Source: CAZSAT01 sp964604675 | GTDB taxonomy: Bacteria; Myxococcota_A; UBA796; CAJQPC01 | Reading direction: 5' to 3' | Assembly (NCBI GenBank): GCA_964604675.1 | Contig: CAZSAT010000004.1 | Span: forward strand, 62,001 to 126,000 | Length of the DNA stretch: 64,000 nt | Part shown: positions 26,551-34,179 of the stretch, piece by piece | Layout of the letters: each line of letters starts with the position of its first letter | Numbering within the stretch: position 1 is the first letter of the stretch | Notes under the pieces: model-generated | The model's database searches: none | What the model saw: the letters and a program-made list of their open reading frames with translations, nothing else | Told to the model about the DNA's origin: nothing | Position numbers and translations under genes: made by a program

Positions 26551-27455
26551 GTTCCGGCGTTCCCGGAGAGGGCCTGTGCCAGCCGTTCGGGGCTGGTGAT
26601 GAGGGCGCTGCGGCCTGGGGCGACGAAGCTGAGCACGGCCTCGATCTTGGGCCCCATCGAGCCCGCAGGAAACTCGCCGGCCCGCAGGTGCGCGCCCAAG
26701 GTGTCCGGATCGACTTCGCTGAGCGGCGCAGCGTGGGGCGTACCGAAGCCGACGAGCACGTGATCGACACCCGTCAGCACCACGAGGAGGTCGGCCTCCA
26801 CCTGGCGGGCGAGCAGCGCCGAGACCCGGTCCTTGTCGATCACCGCTTCGAGACCCGTGAGCTGACCACCGTGCTCCATCACGGGCACTCCTCCTCCGCC
26901 ACCGGCCACCACCACCGTGCCGCTGTCGAGCAGGTGGCGCACCGCGTCGATCTCCAGGAGCTCGATGGGTCGCGGCGACGGCACCACCCGTCTCCAGCCC
27001 CGTCCGCGGTCCTCGGCCACCTGCCAGCCGAGCTGTGCCTTGCGGTCCAGGGCTTCGGCCTCGGCATAGAAGCGGCCCACGAACTTCTCCGGGCGGTGGA
27101 AGGCGGGGTCGGTGGGCTCAACCCTGGTGTGGCTGAGCAGGGCGACCACGGGCCGGCCGAGGACCCCGCGCAGGGCCTGCACCAGCATGGTTCCGATGCT
27201 GCCCTGCGTGCTCGCCACCGCCAGGTCCATCGGCACCGGTGGCACCTCGTCGACGCTCAGCTCCGAGCGGAGCAGGACCTCGCCGACCTGCGGTCCATTG
27301 CCGTGGGTGACGACCAGCTCACAGCCGCGCAACGCAGCCATGCCGGACGCGACTTCGCGGAGGCGGAGCATCTGCTCCTCGGCGGTCCCTCGTTCGCCTG
27401 GGCGAATGAGCGCGTTGCCTCCCAGGGCGAGGACCACTCGTCGGCCGGCTGCCAT
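26535..27455 (-). CDS. arcC: Carbamate kinase
   Basis: 306 residues, standard length. Amino acid kinase fold: LALGGNALIRPGE (residues 9-21), VVTHGNGPQVGEVLLR, STQGSIGTMLVQAL, VVVAGGGGGVPV, and EAVIDKDRVSALLARQVEADLLVVLTGVD in order, ending with FPAGSMGPKIEA. It makes ATP from carbamoyl phosphate and ADP in arginine, agmatine or purine catabolism. No arcA or arcB gene is adjacent. Overlaps the RCC1 gene start by 16 nt and is divergent from rnd. Confidence 0.95.
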   Translation of the reverse strand: MAAGRRVVLALGGNALIRPGERGTAEEQMLRLREVASGMAALRGCELVVTHGNGPQVGEVLLRSELSVDEVPPVPMDLAVASTQGSIGTMLVQALRGVLGRPVVALLSHTRVEPTDPAFHRPEKFVGRFYAEAEALDRKAQLGWQVAEDRGRGWRRVVPSPRPIELLEIDAVRHLLDSGTVVVAGGGGGVPVMEHGGQLTGLEAVIDKDRVSALLARQVEADLLVVLTGVDHVLVGFGTPHAAPLSEVDPDTLGAHLRAGEFPAGSMGPKIEAVLSFVAPGRSALITSPERLAQALSGNAGTWVRA

Positions 27456-27533
27456 CCAGCGCGTGGATAACGTGCCCCGGTCCGGTTAGGGGGCCGTGTC
27501 GAGCAGTACGGGGCAGAGCCCCAGCGGAGCAGC

Positions 27534-28817
27534 ATGGACGACACGCCTCTGGTCATGGTCGAGACCGACCAGGCGCTCGTCGACATCTGCCAGGAGCTCG
27601 CCACGGCCCCGGTGTTGGGTGTCGACACCGAGTCGGACTCCATGTACAGCTACCGGGAGAAGGTCTGCCTGATCCAGATCTCGGACGCGCACCGCGACTA
27701 CATCGTCGACCCGCTGAAGGTGTCCGACATGAGCCCGCTCGGGGCCTTGCTGTCCGATCCGGACATCGTGAAGATCTTCCACGGCGCCGACTACGACGTG
27801 GTGTGCATGCACCGTGACTACGGCTTCCGCATCCGGAACCTGTTCGACACGATGATCGCAGCCCAGCTCCTGGAGCTGCCCAAGTTCGGACTGGGCGACC
27901 TGGTGGAGCGGTTCTTCGGCGTCTCGCTGGACAAGCAGTACCAGCGCCACGACTGGTCGAAGCGTCCGCTGCTCCCGGAGCACGTCGAGTACGCCCGCGG
28001 CGACACCCACTTCCTGCTGGCCCTTCGCGAGATCCTGGAGCTCAAGCTCTCGGCCACCGATCGCCGCGGCCCGGCCGCCGAGGAGTTCGAGCTGCTCCAG
28101 CTGCGGGAGTGGGGAGGCCGCACGGACGACGGGGAGGGCTGGCGCCGCGTGAAGCGCACGGGTCACCTCGTCGGCAAGCAGCAGCGTGTGCTCCGTGAAG
28201 TCTGGCGCTTCCGCGACGAGCTTGCCGCGAAGTCCAACCGGCCGCCCTACAAGGTGATCCCGGACCGCGTGCTGATCGACCTCGCCGAGAAACAACCCAC
28301 CGATCTCGACGAGCTCGGGCGGGTTGCGCGGCGCAGCTCCAACATGGTGAAGCGCTACGGCGAAGGCATGGTTGCGGCGGTGGTCAAGGGGCTGGAGACC
28401 GACGAGCCGATCCGCAAGAAGCCGAGGGCCTCGTCGACCGGGCGCACCAGCAAGACCCAGCGGCACTCCTCACGGGAGACCGAGAAGCTCTTCACGCAAC
28501 TCAAGGAGTGGCGGAAGCGGTACACCAAGGCCGAGAAGGTCCCGATGGTGCTCACGGCATCCAACGCCCAGCTCAAGGCGGTGGCGGGCTTCCGGCCCCA
28601 GAGCCTCGAAGAGCTGGCGAGCCTCGACGAGATCCGGAACTGGCAGGTCGAGCGCATCGGCGATGCCCTGCTCGCCGAGGTGGTTCGCTTCGAGAAGACC
28701 TTGGCCAGGTCCCAGTCCGAGCGCGAACCAACGGGCAACGCGCCCGGAAACGGGTCGGGCAAGCGGCGCCGCCGCAGGCGTCGGAAGTCCGGCGGCAACA
28801 GTGGCGGCGAGGGTTGA
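27534..28817 (+). CDS. rnd: Ribonuclease D
   Basis: 427 residues (E. coli Rnd has 375). DEDDy exonuclease motifs: VLGVDTESDSM (Exo I), FHGADYDVVCMHRDYG (Exo II) and EYARGDTHFLL (Exo III with Tyr). Two HRDC-type helical domains follow (about 210-290 and 315-395). The tail is a basic patch of nine Arg/Lys, probably for RNA contact. It trims 3' ends of stable RNA precursors. GGAG stands shortly before the ATG. Divergent from arcC across 78 nt. Confidence 0.93.
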   Translation: MDDTPLVMVETDQALVDICQELATAPVLGVDTESDSMYSYREKVCLIQISDAHRDYIVDPLKVSDMSPLGALLSDPDIVKIFHGADYDVVCMHRDYGFRIRNLFDTMIAAQLLELPKFGLGDLVERFFGVSLDKQYQRHDWSKRPLLPEHVEYARGDTHFLLALREILELKLSATDRRGPAAEEFELLQLREWGGRTDDGEGWRRVKRTGHLVGKQQRVLREVWRFRDELAAKSNRPPYKVIPDRVLIDLAEKQPTDLDELGRVARRSSNMVKRYGEGMVAAVVKGLETDEPIRKKPRASSTGRTSKTQRHSSRETEKLFTQLKEWRKRYTKAEKVPMVLTASNAQLKAVAGFRPQSLEELASLDEIRNWQVERIGDALLAEVVRFEKTLARSQSEREPTGNAPGNGSGKRRRRRRRKSGGNSGGEG

Positions 28818-28829
28818 CGCCCCGGAGGG

Positions 28830-29711
28830 CTACTTTCCGGCGGCCTCTTCCTGAGCCCTGACGCCGAGCGCTCCCAGCTTCTTCTGCAGGTTCCCGAGCT
28901 GCTCCTGCAGCGCGGCCAGCTCCTCGGCCAGCGTCCGATCGCCCTTGTCGTTGAGCGCGGAGGCTTCCGCCTGCGCCTCCTCCATACCGTTCATGATGAC
29001 GCCGATGAACAGGTTCAGGATGATCATCGTGCCCAGGAGCACGAAGCTCGAGAAGAAGAGAGCACCGGCCACCGGGGCGCTCGCGGACTGGGTGCAGAGG
29101 TGCTCGATTCCGCCGTAGCCGTAGTTCGCACATCCATACATCGCGATGTACATGATGTCGGTCCAGTCCTCGAGCGTGACCACGCGGAACAGCGACAAGA
29201 GCGCGAGCTGGAGGCTCTCGAAGTGGACCGGGTCGTTCGGGCCCCAGAAGAACACGCAAGCGCAGGCGTAGATGTAGAAGAGCATGGCCAGCAGGATGGT
29301 CACGTAGAACATCGAGGGGATGCTCTTCAGCAAGGCACCGACCAGGATCTGGAGCTTGGGCAGGGCGTTGACGAGCTTCAGCACCCGGAGCAGGCGCGCG
29401 AGCCGGAGCACTGCCGCTGCACTGCCGGCACCCGGCATGAAGCAGGCCGCAACGATCACGAAGTCGAAGACGTTCCACGCGTCGTAGAAGTAGCGCCACG
29501 GCTTGCTGCCTTCGGCGCCCATCTTCACCACGATCTCCGCCACGAAGATCCAGAGGATGATCTCGTTGACGAGGTGGAGCTGGGTCCCGTAGGCCTCGAT
29601 CATGGACGGGTAGGTCTCCATCCCGACCACGACACCCGCGAGCAGAATCACCGCGGTGATGGTGTTCTGGAACGCCTTGTTGTCGCGAAGGCGCGCGAGG
29701 GTCTGGACCAT
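28830..29711 (-). CDS. Bacterial voltage-gated cation channel (BacNav family) with acidic filter
   Basis: 293 residues, one six-helix domain as in NaChBac/NavAb. S1-S4 occupy about residues 15-120; S4 is VLRLARLLRVLKLVNALPKL with Arg/Lys every third residue. The pore has SLFRVVTLEDWTDIMY; the filter TLEDWTD (179-185) carries three acids, unlike TLESWAS/TLESWSM of sodium-selective BacNav. This acid pattern resembles that engineered into NavAb to make a Ca channel. An unusual loop after the filter contains two Cys (194 and 206). S6 is LLGTMIILNLFIGVIMNGMEEA, and the C-terminus (255-283) is a heptad coiled coil expected for tetramer assembly. Monocistronic or leading from the ridA transcript. 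Confidence 0.92.
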   Translation of the reverse strand: MVQTLARLRDNKAFQNTITAVILLAGVVVGMETYPSMIEAYGTQLHLVNEIILWIFVAEIVVKMGAEGSKPWRYFYDAWNVFDFVIVAACFMPGAGSAAAVLRLARLLRVLKLVNALPKLQILVGALLKSIPSMFYVTILLAMLFYIYACACVFFWGPNDPVHFESLQLALLSLFRVVTLEDWTDIMYIAMYGCANYGYGGIEHLCTQSASAPVAGALFFSSFVLLGTMIILNLFIGVIMNGMEEAQAEASALNDKGDRTLAEELAALQEQLGNLQKKLGALGVRAQEEAAGK

Positions 29712-29735
29712 GGGGGCTCCGGGAAGTGCGGTCCG

Positions 29736-30113
29736 CTATCCAGCCACGGCCACGCAGTCGATCTCGACGAGGGCGCCCTTGGGGAGCCGGGCGACCTCCA
29801 CGCAGGCTCGGGCGGGTCGGTGGTCTCCCATGGCCTTGGCGTACACCTCGTTCACCGCAGCGAAGTCGTTCATGTCCTGGAGGAAGATCTGGACCTTGAG
29901 CGCGTGCTGCAGGGAGCTCCCAGCAGCGCCGAGCACGGCGGCGAGGTTCGAGAGCGCCTGCCGCGTCTGGCTGGCAGCATCCTCGCCCACCATCGCGCCG
30001 GTGGCCTGGTCGAGCGCGACCTGCCCCGAACACCACACGAGCCCGGCATGGGCCACGGCCTGGCTGTAGGGTCCGATGGCTGCGGGGGCTTCGGTGGTGG
30101 CGATCGGTGTCAT
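29736..30113 (-). CDS. ridA: RidA family imine/enamine deaminase
   Basis: 125 residues, typical RidA. It follows the family order: APAAIGPYSQAVAHAGLVWCSGQVALD, then QTRQALSNLAAVLGAAGSSL, KVQIFLQDMNDFAAVNEVY, and RPARACVEVARLPKGALVEIDCVAV with the Arg that binds the carboxylate of the substrate. It hydrolyses reactive imines formed by PLP enzymes. 24 nt downstream lies the channel gene on the same strand. Confidence 0.94.
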   Translation of the reverse strand: MTPIATTEAPAAIGPYSQAVAHAGLVWCSGQVALDQATGAMVGEDAASQTRQALSNLAAVLGAAGSSLQHALKVQIFLQDMNDFAAVNEVYAKAMGDHRPARACVEVARLPKGALVEIDCVAVAG

Positions 30114-30152
30114 GGCGGCCTCCTTGTGAGCGAGGCCTTAGCCGAGGCACGC

Positions 30153-31043
30153 TCAGCGTGGGAGCGTGAACTCGAGGGTCAGCGCCATCGCGAAGAGCGC
30201 ACCCGAGGCCGCTGTCGTCACCTCGACGGTGTCCTTGCGCTCCATCCACGCTCTGGCGTTCTCGTTGGCGGCGTCGCGAGCCGCGAAGTCCCCGGCCTCC
30301 TCCGCCGCCCACGCCCTGTCCGAGAAGTCGTGCACCAGGAAGCTCATGCCGCCGAGCACGGCTGCACTGGCCACGGCGGCCGTGCCCATCCCGATGGTCG
30401 ACGCTCGGACCCATCTCCTCTGGGCAGGAACGCCGTGGGGGGGTTCGGCGGCGGTGCTGGGAAACAGGAGCGCCGAGGGAACCCCGTTGGGCAGGTCGAG
30501 CGCGCCAGTGAAGGTGGTGGGGCCGCGCACGTGCAGGACGTGCTCGCCGCTGGTTGCGGCGAACTCCGCCTCCCAGGTCTGGCGTCCGTCCAGGTACACC
30601 AGGTGATCCGGAGCGAGGCCCCGGAGCTGCAGGGTGGCCTGCTCTTCGCCCTGAAGTGTCTCGCGGGCTGCGTCGAAGGCCGCTCGCTTGCTCGGCGCGA
30701 AGCGATCGTCCCAGGTGAGATCCTGGTCGAACACGAGCGCTCGGCGGAACGCGTCCTGCGCCGCGTCCTCTGCGCCCGCCTCGACGTTGGCCATACCCAG
30801 CAGGAACCACAGCCGTGCACCGAGCGCGGGATCCGGGGGTTCCGACAAGCAGATCAGGGCGTCGGCGGCCGCCTCGAGGCGCTCGGTGGCGGCCTCGACC
30901 TCGAGGTAGAGGAGCTTCGACTCGCCAGCTTCGACAGCTTCCGCAACGCTGCTGGTCAGGCTGCTGGTGGCGCAAGGCTCCCAGCGAGCGCCGAGGACCT
31001 CCAGGTCGGCGGCGGCTGCGAGGGTCGCAAGGCTCAGGAGCAC
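30153..31043 (-). CDS. Exported membrane-anchored TPR-like protein, partner of the kinase
   Basis: 296 residues. Signal peptide MLLSLATLAAAADL. The central part (residues 75-130: LWFLLGMANVEAGAEDAAQDAFRRALVFD) is a TPR-like repeat. Residues 135-190 form a beta-rich module (LQLRGLAPDHLVYLDG...GEHVLHVRGPTTF), similar to a PEGA domain. A hydrophobic segment near residues 215-235 and another at the C-terminus suggest membrane association. It overlaps the Ser/Thr kinase gene by 10 nt and should be co-expressed with it. Confidence 0.68.
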   Translation of the reverse strand: MLLSLATLAAAADLEVLGARWEPCATSSLTSSVAEAVEAGESKLLYLEVEAATERLEAAADALICLSEPPDPALGARLWFLLGMANVEAGAEDAAQDAFRRALVFDQDLTWDDRFAPSKRAAFDAARETLQGEEQATLQLRGLAPDHLVYLDGRQTWEAEFAATSGEHVLHVRGPTTFTGALDLPNGVPSALLFPSTAAEPPHGVPAQRRWVRASTIGMGTAAVASAAVLGGMSFLVHDFSDRAWAAEEAGDFAARDAANENARAWMERKDTVEVTTAASGALFAMALTLEFTLPR

Positions 31044-32716
31044 GTCGACTCCTCATGGAAGTTCCAGCAGAACCGGGTGTCGTCGCCGCTCGTGACCGTG
31101 AGCTGCGTGGTCTTCTCGGCGCCGTCCGGTCGACGCAAGGTCACCGTGTGCTCCCCGGCGGGCAGCTCGGCGTTCCAGCCGGTCTGGCCGCGATGGGCGC
31201 CGTCCACGTACACCTCGCTCCACGGCACGGTGTTGAGGTAGAGCCGCCCGGGGGCCACGGGCGGCGCCGCAGCTGTCGGCTCCACGACCGCGGTCGGCGC
31301 GGGGTCGACGGTCGGCCCCGCCGTCGGCGCGGGCCCTGGTGAGGCGCCCGGCTGCTCGACCTTCGTGGTGGCCTGGGGCAGGGACCGAGGCGTCGCCTCG
31401 AGCACGGGGGCGGTGCCGGCGGACACGGTGGTGTGCAGGGGCTCCTCCGTTGCGGGCTCGGTCAGGTCGATCGGTGCGTCCTCCGCCGGCGTGGATTCGG
31501 CGCCGACGGCCCGGGTCTGAACCACGGAGGAGGCGGGCATGGTCGCCGTGATGACCGGGTCGGGGTTCGGTGCGGGCCGTGCCAGCCACGCCACGGCGGC
31601 CACGGTGACACCGACCGCACCGATCATCCAGCCGAGCGCGCCCGACCGTGCGGTCGACATCGGCCCGCTGGCGGTGTCGAGGGCCGGCGTCTCCCCGGTG
31701 AAGTCGGGCTCCCAGGCCATCGTCGGCGAGCTCGGAAGTGCCTCTTCGTGGCTGTAGACCGTGGGCGCCTGCTCGTAGCCGCTCTGGTGCCCGGGGCGCA
31801 CCTGGTCGCCCTGGTAGGCCGCGTCCGCGCTGGCGTCCCAGGTGAGGGCACCGGGCTCGCTCGGCTTCGGCCGTTGCTTCACGACGAGCGCGAGCGACCC
31901 GCGCGGGTCCGGTGGGAGCTCGCCCATGGCGAGGCGCAGGTCCGCGAGCATGCCTTCGCAGCGCTCGTAGCGGGCCTCGGGCTCGTACGCTGTGGCGCGT
32001 TCGATCACCTCGCAGAGCAGCGAGGGCAGGGTCGCGAGCTGCGGCTGGGTCCTGGCACCGGACCAGATGTCGAGGGGCTCGGCTCCGGTCAGCAGGTAGA
32101 AGAGCGTGGCGCCGGCGGCGTAGATGTCCGCCCGCGCGTCGGCCCGCGCGGCGCTCCGCCTCTGCTCCGGCGGCATGTAGCCCAGCGTGCCCATCACCAT
32201 GCCGGTGCGCGTGAGGCGCTGGTCGACCAGGCTCGCGATGCCGAAGTCGGAGACCTTGACCACGCCCGGCGCCGTGAGCAGCACGTTGTGCGGCTTCACG
32301 TCGCGGTGGACCACGCCGTTGTCGTGGGCGGCCTGCAGACCCTCGAGCAGTCCGATGGTGGCGTGGGTGGCCAGGCGTGGAGCCAGCGGGCCGTGCCACG
32401 CGACCCGATCGGCGAGCGAGCCGCCGCAGAGGTGCTCCATCACGATCCAGGCGTGCTCGTCGTCCACGCCGAAGTCGTGCACCACCACGACGTGGGGATG
32501 GACGAGCCGCGCCATGGTGCGCGCCTCGCGCTCGAAGCGGCGTCGCACCGACGAGTCGGCCGAGAAGTTCGGGTTCAAGAGCTTCACCACCCGCGTGACC
32601 TCGAGGTGGTGGTCCTGGGCCAGCCACACCGTGGCCGTGCCGCCCATGCCGAGCTTCTCGACGAGCTGGTAGCGCCCGCGGTTCAGGGTCAGAGGGGTGG
32701 TTACGCCGAGAATCAT
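31034..32716 (-). CDS. Transmembrane Ser/Thr protein kinase with C-terminal PEGA-like domain
   Basis: 560 residues. Hanks-type kinase: glycine loop KLGMGGTATVWLA (21-33), catalytic Lys in TRVVKLL (45), VVHRDVKPHNVLL (HRD at 137-139), VSDFGIA (157-159) and GTLGYMPPEQ. After about residue 290 comes a low-complexity linker, a membrane segment (SGALGWMIGAVGVTVAAVAW), a Pro/Ala/Thr-rich stretch and a C-terminal PEGA-like domain (GRLYLNTVPWSEVYVDGAHRG) on the outside. Such PknB-like kinases are abundant in Myxococcota and transmit envelope signals. AGGAC precedes the ATG at 32716. The downstream exported protein is probably its partner or substrate. Confidence 0.9.
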   Translation of the reverse strand: MILGVTTPLTLNRGRYQLVEKLGMGGTATVWLAQDHHLEVTRVVKLLNPNFSADSSVRRRFEREARTMARLVHPHVVVVHDFGVDDEHAWIVMEHLCGGSLADRVAWHGPLAPRLATHATIGLLEGLQAAHDNGVVHRDVKPHNVLLTAPGVVKVSDFGIASLVDQRLTRTGMVMGTLGYMPPEQRRSAARADARADIYAAGATLFYLLTGAEPLDIWSGARTQPQLATLPSLLCEVIERATAYEPEARYERCEGMLADLRLAMGELPPDPRGSLALVVKQRPKPSEPGALTWDASADAAYQGDQVRPGHQSGYEQAPTVYSHEEALPSSPTMAWEPDFTGETPALDTASGPMSTARSGALGWMIGAVGVTVAAVAWLARPAPNPDPVITATMPASSVVQTRAVGAESTPAEDAPIDLTEPATEEPLHTTVSAGTAPVLEATPRSLPQATTKVEQPGASPGPAPTAGPTVDPAPTAVVEPTAAAPPVAPGRLYLNTVPWSEVYVDGAHRGQTGWNAELPAGEHTVTLRRPDGAEKTTQLTVTSGDDTRFCWNFHEESTCS

Positions 32717-32731
32717 GGTCCTGCCATGCTC

Positions 32732-32761
32732 CTCAACGGTCCGGCTGTGCCGGTGCTTGAG
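32732..32761 (-). terminator. Hairpin in the gap between the beta-helix gene and the kinase gene
   Basis: CTCAA/TTGAG and an inner CCGGC/GCCGG stem form a two-part hairpin in the 53-nt gap. It ends the upstream beta-helix transcript or belongs to the kinase leader. No T-tract. Confidence 0.35.
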
Positions 32762-32769
32762 CCTGGCTC

Positions 32770-34179
32770 TCAGTGCCGGCGGCGCCGGATCCCGAATCCG
32801 AGCAGGGGCGCGATGAGCCAGGCCGACTGCCCGTCCGCTCCGCAGCAACCGCCGCCGACGATCTCCTCTTCCAACTCCCGCTCGTGCTCGACCTCCTTGA
32901 AGCCCTCGCGCAGGGCCCAGCCCGGGTTGCCGTCACCGTCCCACTCGTACGCACCCACGTCGGGTGCCTCGCCATCCCGGGGGGCTCCGTTGAAGTCGAC
33001 CTCGGGCAGGTAGCTCGCGCCGTCAGCGTCTGCGGTGTTGACCAGGGCGCTGCCGTCGCTCGGGTAGTAGTCCCAGTTCTCGGGGTTCACGAAGTCCCCG
33101 AAGCCACCGCCGGTCGCGTAGTGCCCGGCCGCGGAGTCCGGACCTTCCACCAGCCCGCAGACCACGTTTCCGATCAGGCGGTTGCCCGGGTCGACCTCGG
33201 ACGTGCCGGCGGTGTCGCCGGCCTCTCCGTCGGCGTCGCCGATGTACTGGAACCCGTAGCCGTCGGGGTTGCAGAGGGCGTTGTTCGCGAACACCAGGCC
33301 GATCTGGCCCTCCCAACCCACCAGCTGGGCCGCCCAGTCGCCGCTGTTGCCCACGGTGTTGTGCGAGAGGATCACGCCCTCGAAGGCGTTGCGTCCCGGG
33401 TCGTCGGCGGCGAGGCCGATGCCCTCGAGGTTGAAGATCACGTTGTTTCGAACCAGCGAGGCGCCCTGGACGCGGATGCCATAGCTGTCGGCGCCCCAGA
33501 GAGCGTTCCCTTCGATCACGTGCTCGGTTGCGAAGTCGGTGGAGCCCACGTAGATGCCGTGATCCTCGACCGCGTGCACCACGTTGTCGCTGATCTCCGT
33601 GCCGTTGCCGCCGTGGTAGACGACCACGCCCTCGCCTACATCGTGGATCCAGTTCTGCGTGAAGGTGGCGTCGGTGGACCAGCAGCTCGCATCGCTGCAG
33701 CCGGCTCGGATCCCCGCGCCGCCCCGGTAGAGGTGGGCATACTCGACATGCACGTTCGACGTGTCGTTCGACAGGCGCAGCTGGGCCGCGGTGGCACCGC
33801 TCACCGCGATGTCGGAGAGGGTGACGTGGTCCACGCCGTCGAGCACCAGGCCGTTGAAGCTCTCGTAGCTGTCCGGGACGGAGAGCGACACGCCCTCCAC
33901 CCTCACCCACTCACCGCTGAGCGTGATGGCGCCGCCGGCGCCGCCCGCGTCGAAGCCGGCGAGCTCCTGGAGCACGATGCGCGCCTCCCCGCCGTCGCCC
34001 TGGATCACGATCGGGGCGCCGTCGGTCCCCGCTGCCGTCCAGCGCATCACCGCGGTCTGAGGGTATTCGCCAGGCGCCAGGAGGACCTGGTCGCCGGCCA
34101 CCAACGTGAGGCTGTCGAGGCTGTCGCCGGGAGCGAGATCGTAGGTGGCCGCGAAGGCGGCGGCGACGAGGCCGATCAC
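32770..34179 (-). CDS. Secreted right-handed beta-helix protein with MYXO-CTERM-like tail
   Basis: 469 residues from a GTG overlapping the upstream stop (GTGA). Signal-like start VIGLVAAAFAATYDLAPGD. Residues 40-330 have the repeating short strands and Asn/Gly turns of the parallel beta-helix (for example VVYHGGNGTEISDNVVHAVEDHGIYVGS; SLVRNNVIFNLEGIGL), as in NosD/pectate-lyase-like folds. The end IVGGGCCGADGQ then a hydrophobic segment and GIRRRRH is a MYXO-CTERM-type sorting tail with two adjacent Cys. Carbohydrate binding or cleavage is possible, but no catalytic residues are assigned. Confidence 0.82.
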   Translation of the reverse strand: MIGLVAAAFAATYDLAPGDSLDSLTLVAGDQVLLAPGEYPQTAVMRWTAAGTDGAPIVIQGDGGEARIVLQELAGFDAGGAGGAITLSGEWVRVEGVSLSVPDSYESFNGLVLDGVDHVTLSDIAVSGATAAQLRLSNDTSNVHVEYAHLYRGGAGIRAGCSDASCWSTDATFTQNWIHDVGEGVVVYHGGNGTEISDNVVHAVEDHGIYVGSTDFATEHVIEGNALWGADSYGIRVQGASLVRNNVIFNLEGIGLAADDPGRNAFEGVILSHNTVGNSGDWAAQLVGWEGQIGLVFANNALCNPDGYGFQYIGDADGEAGDTAGTSEVDPGNRLIGNVVCGLVEGPDSAAGHYATGGGFGDFVNPENWDYYPSDGSALVNTADADGASYLPEVDFNGAPRDGEAPDVGAYEWDGDGNPGWALREGFKEVEHERELEEEIVGGGCCGADGQSAWLIAPLLGFGIRRRRH

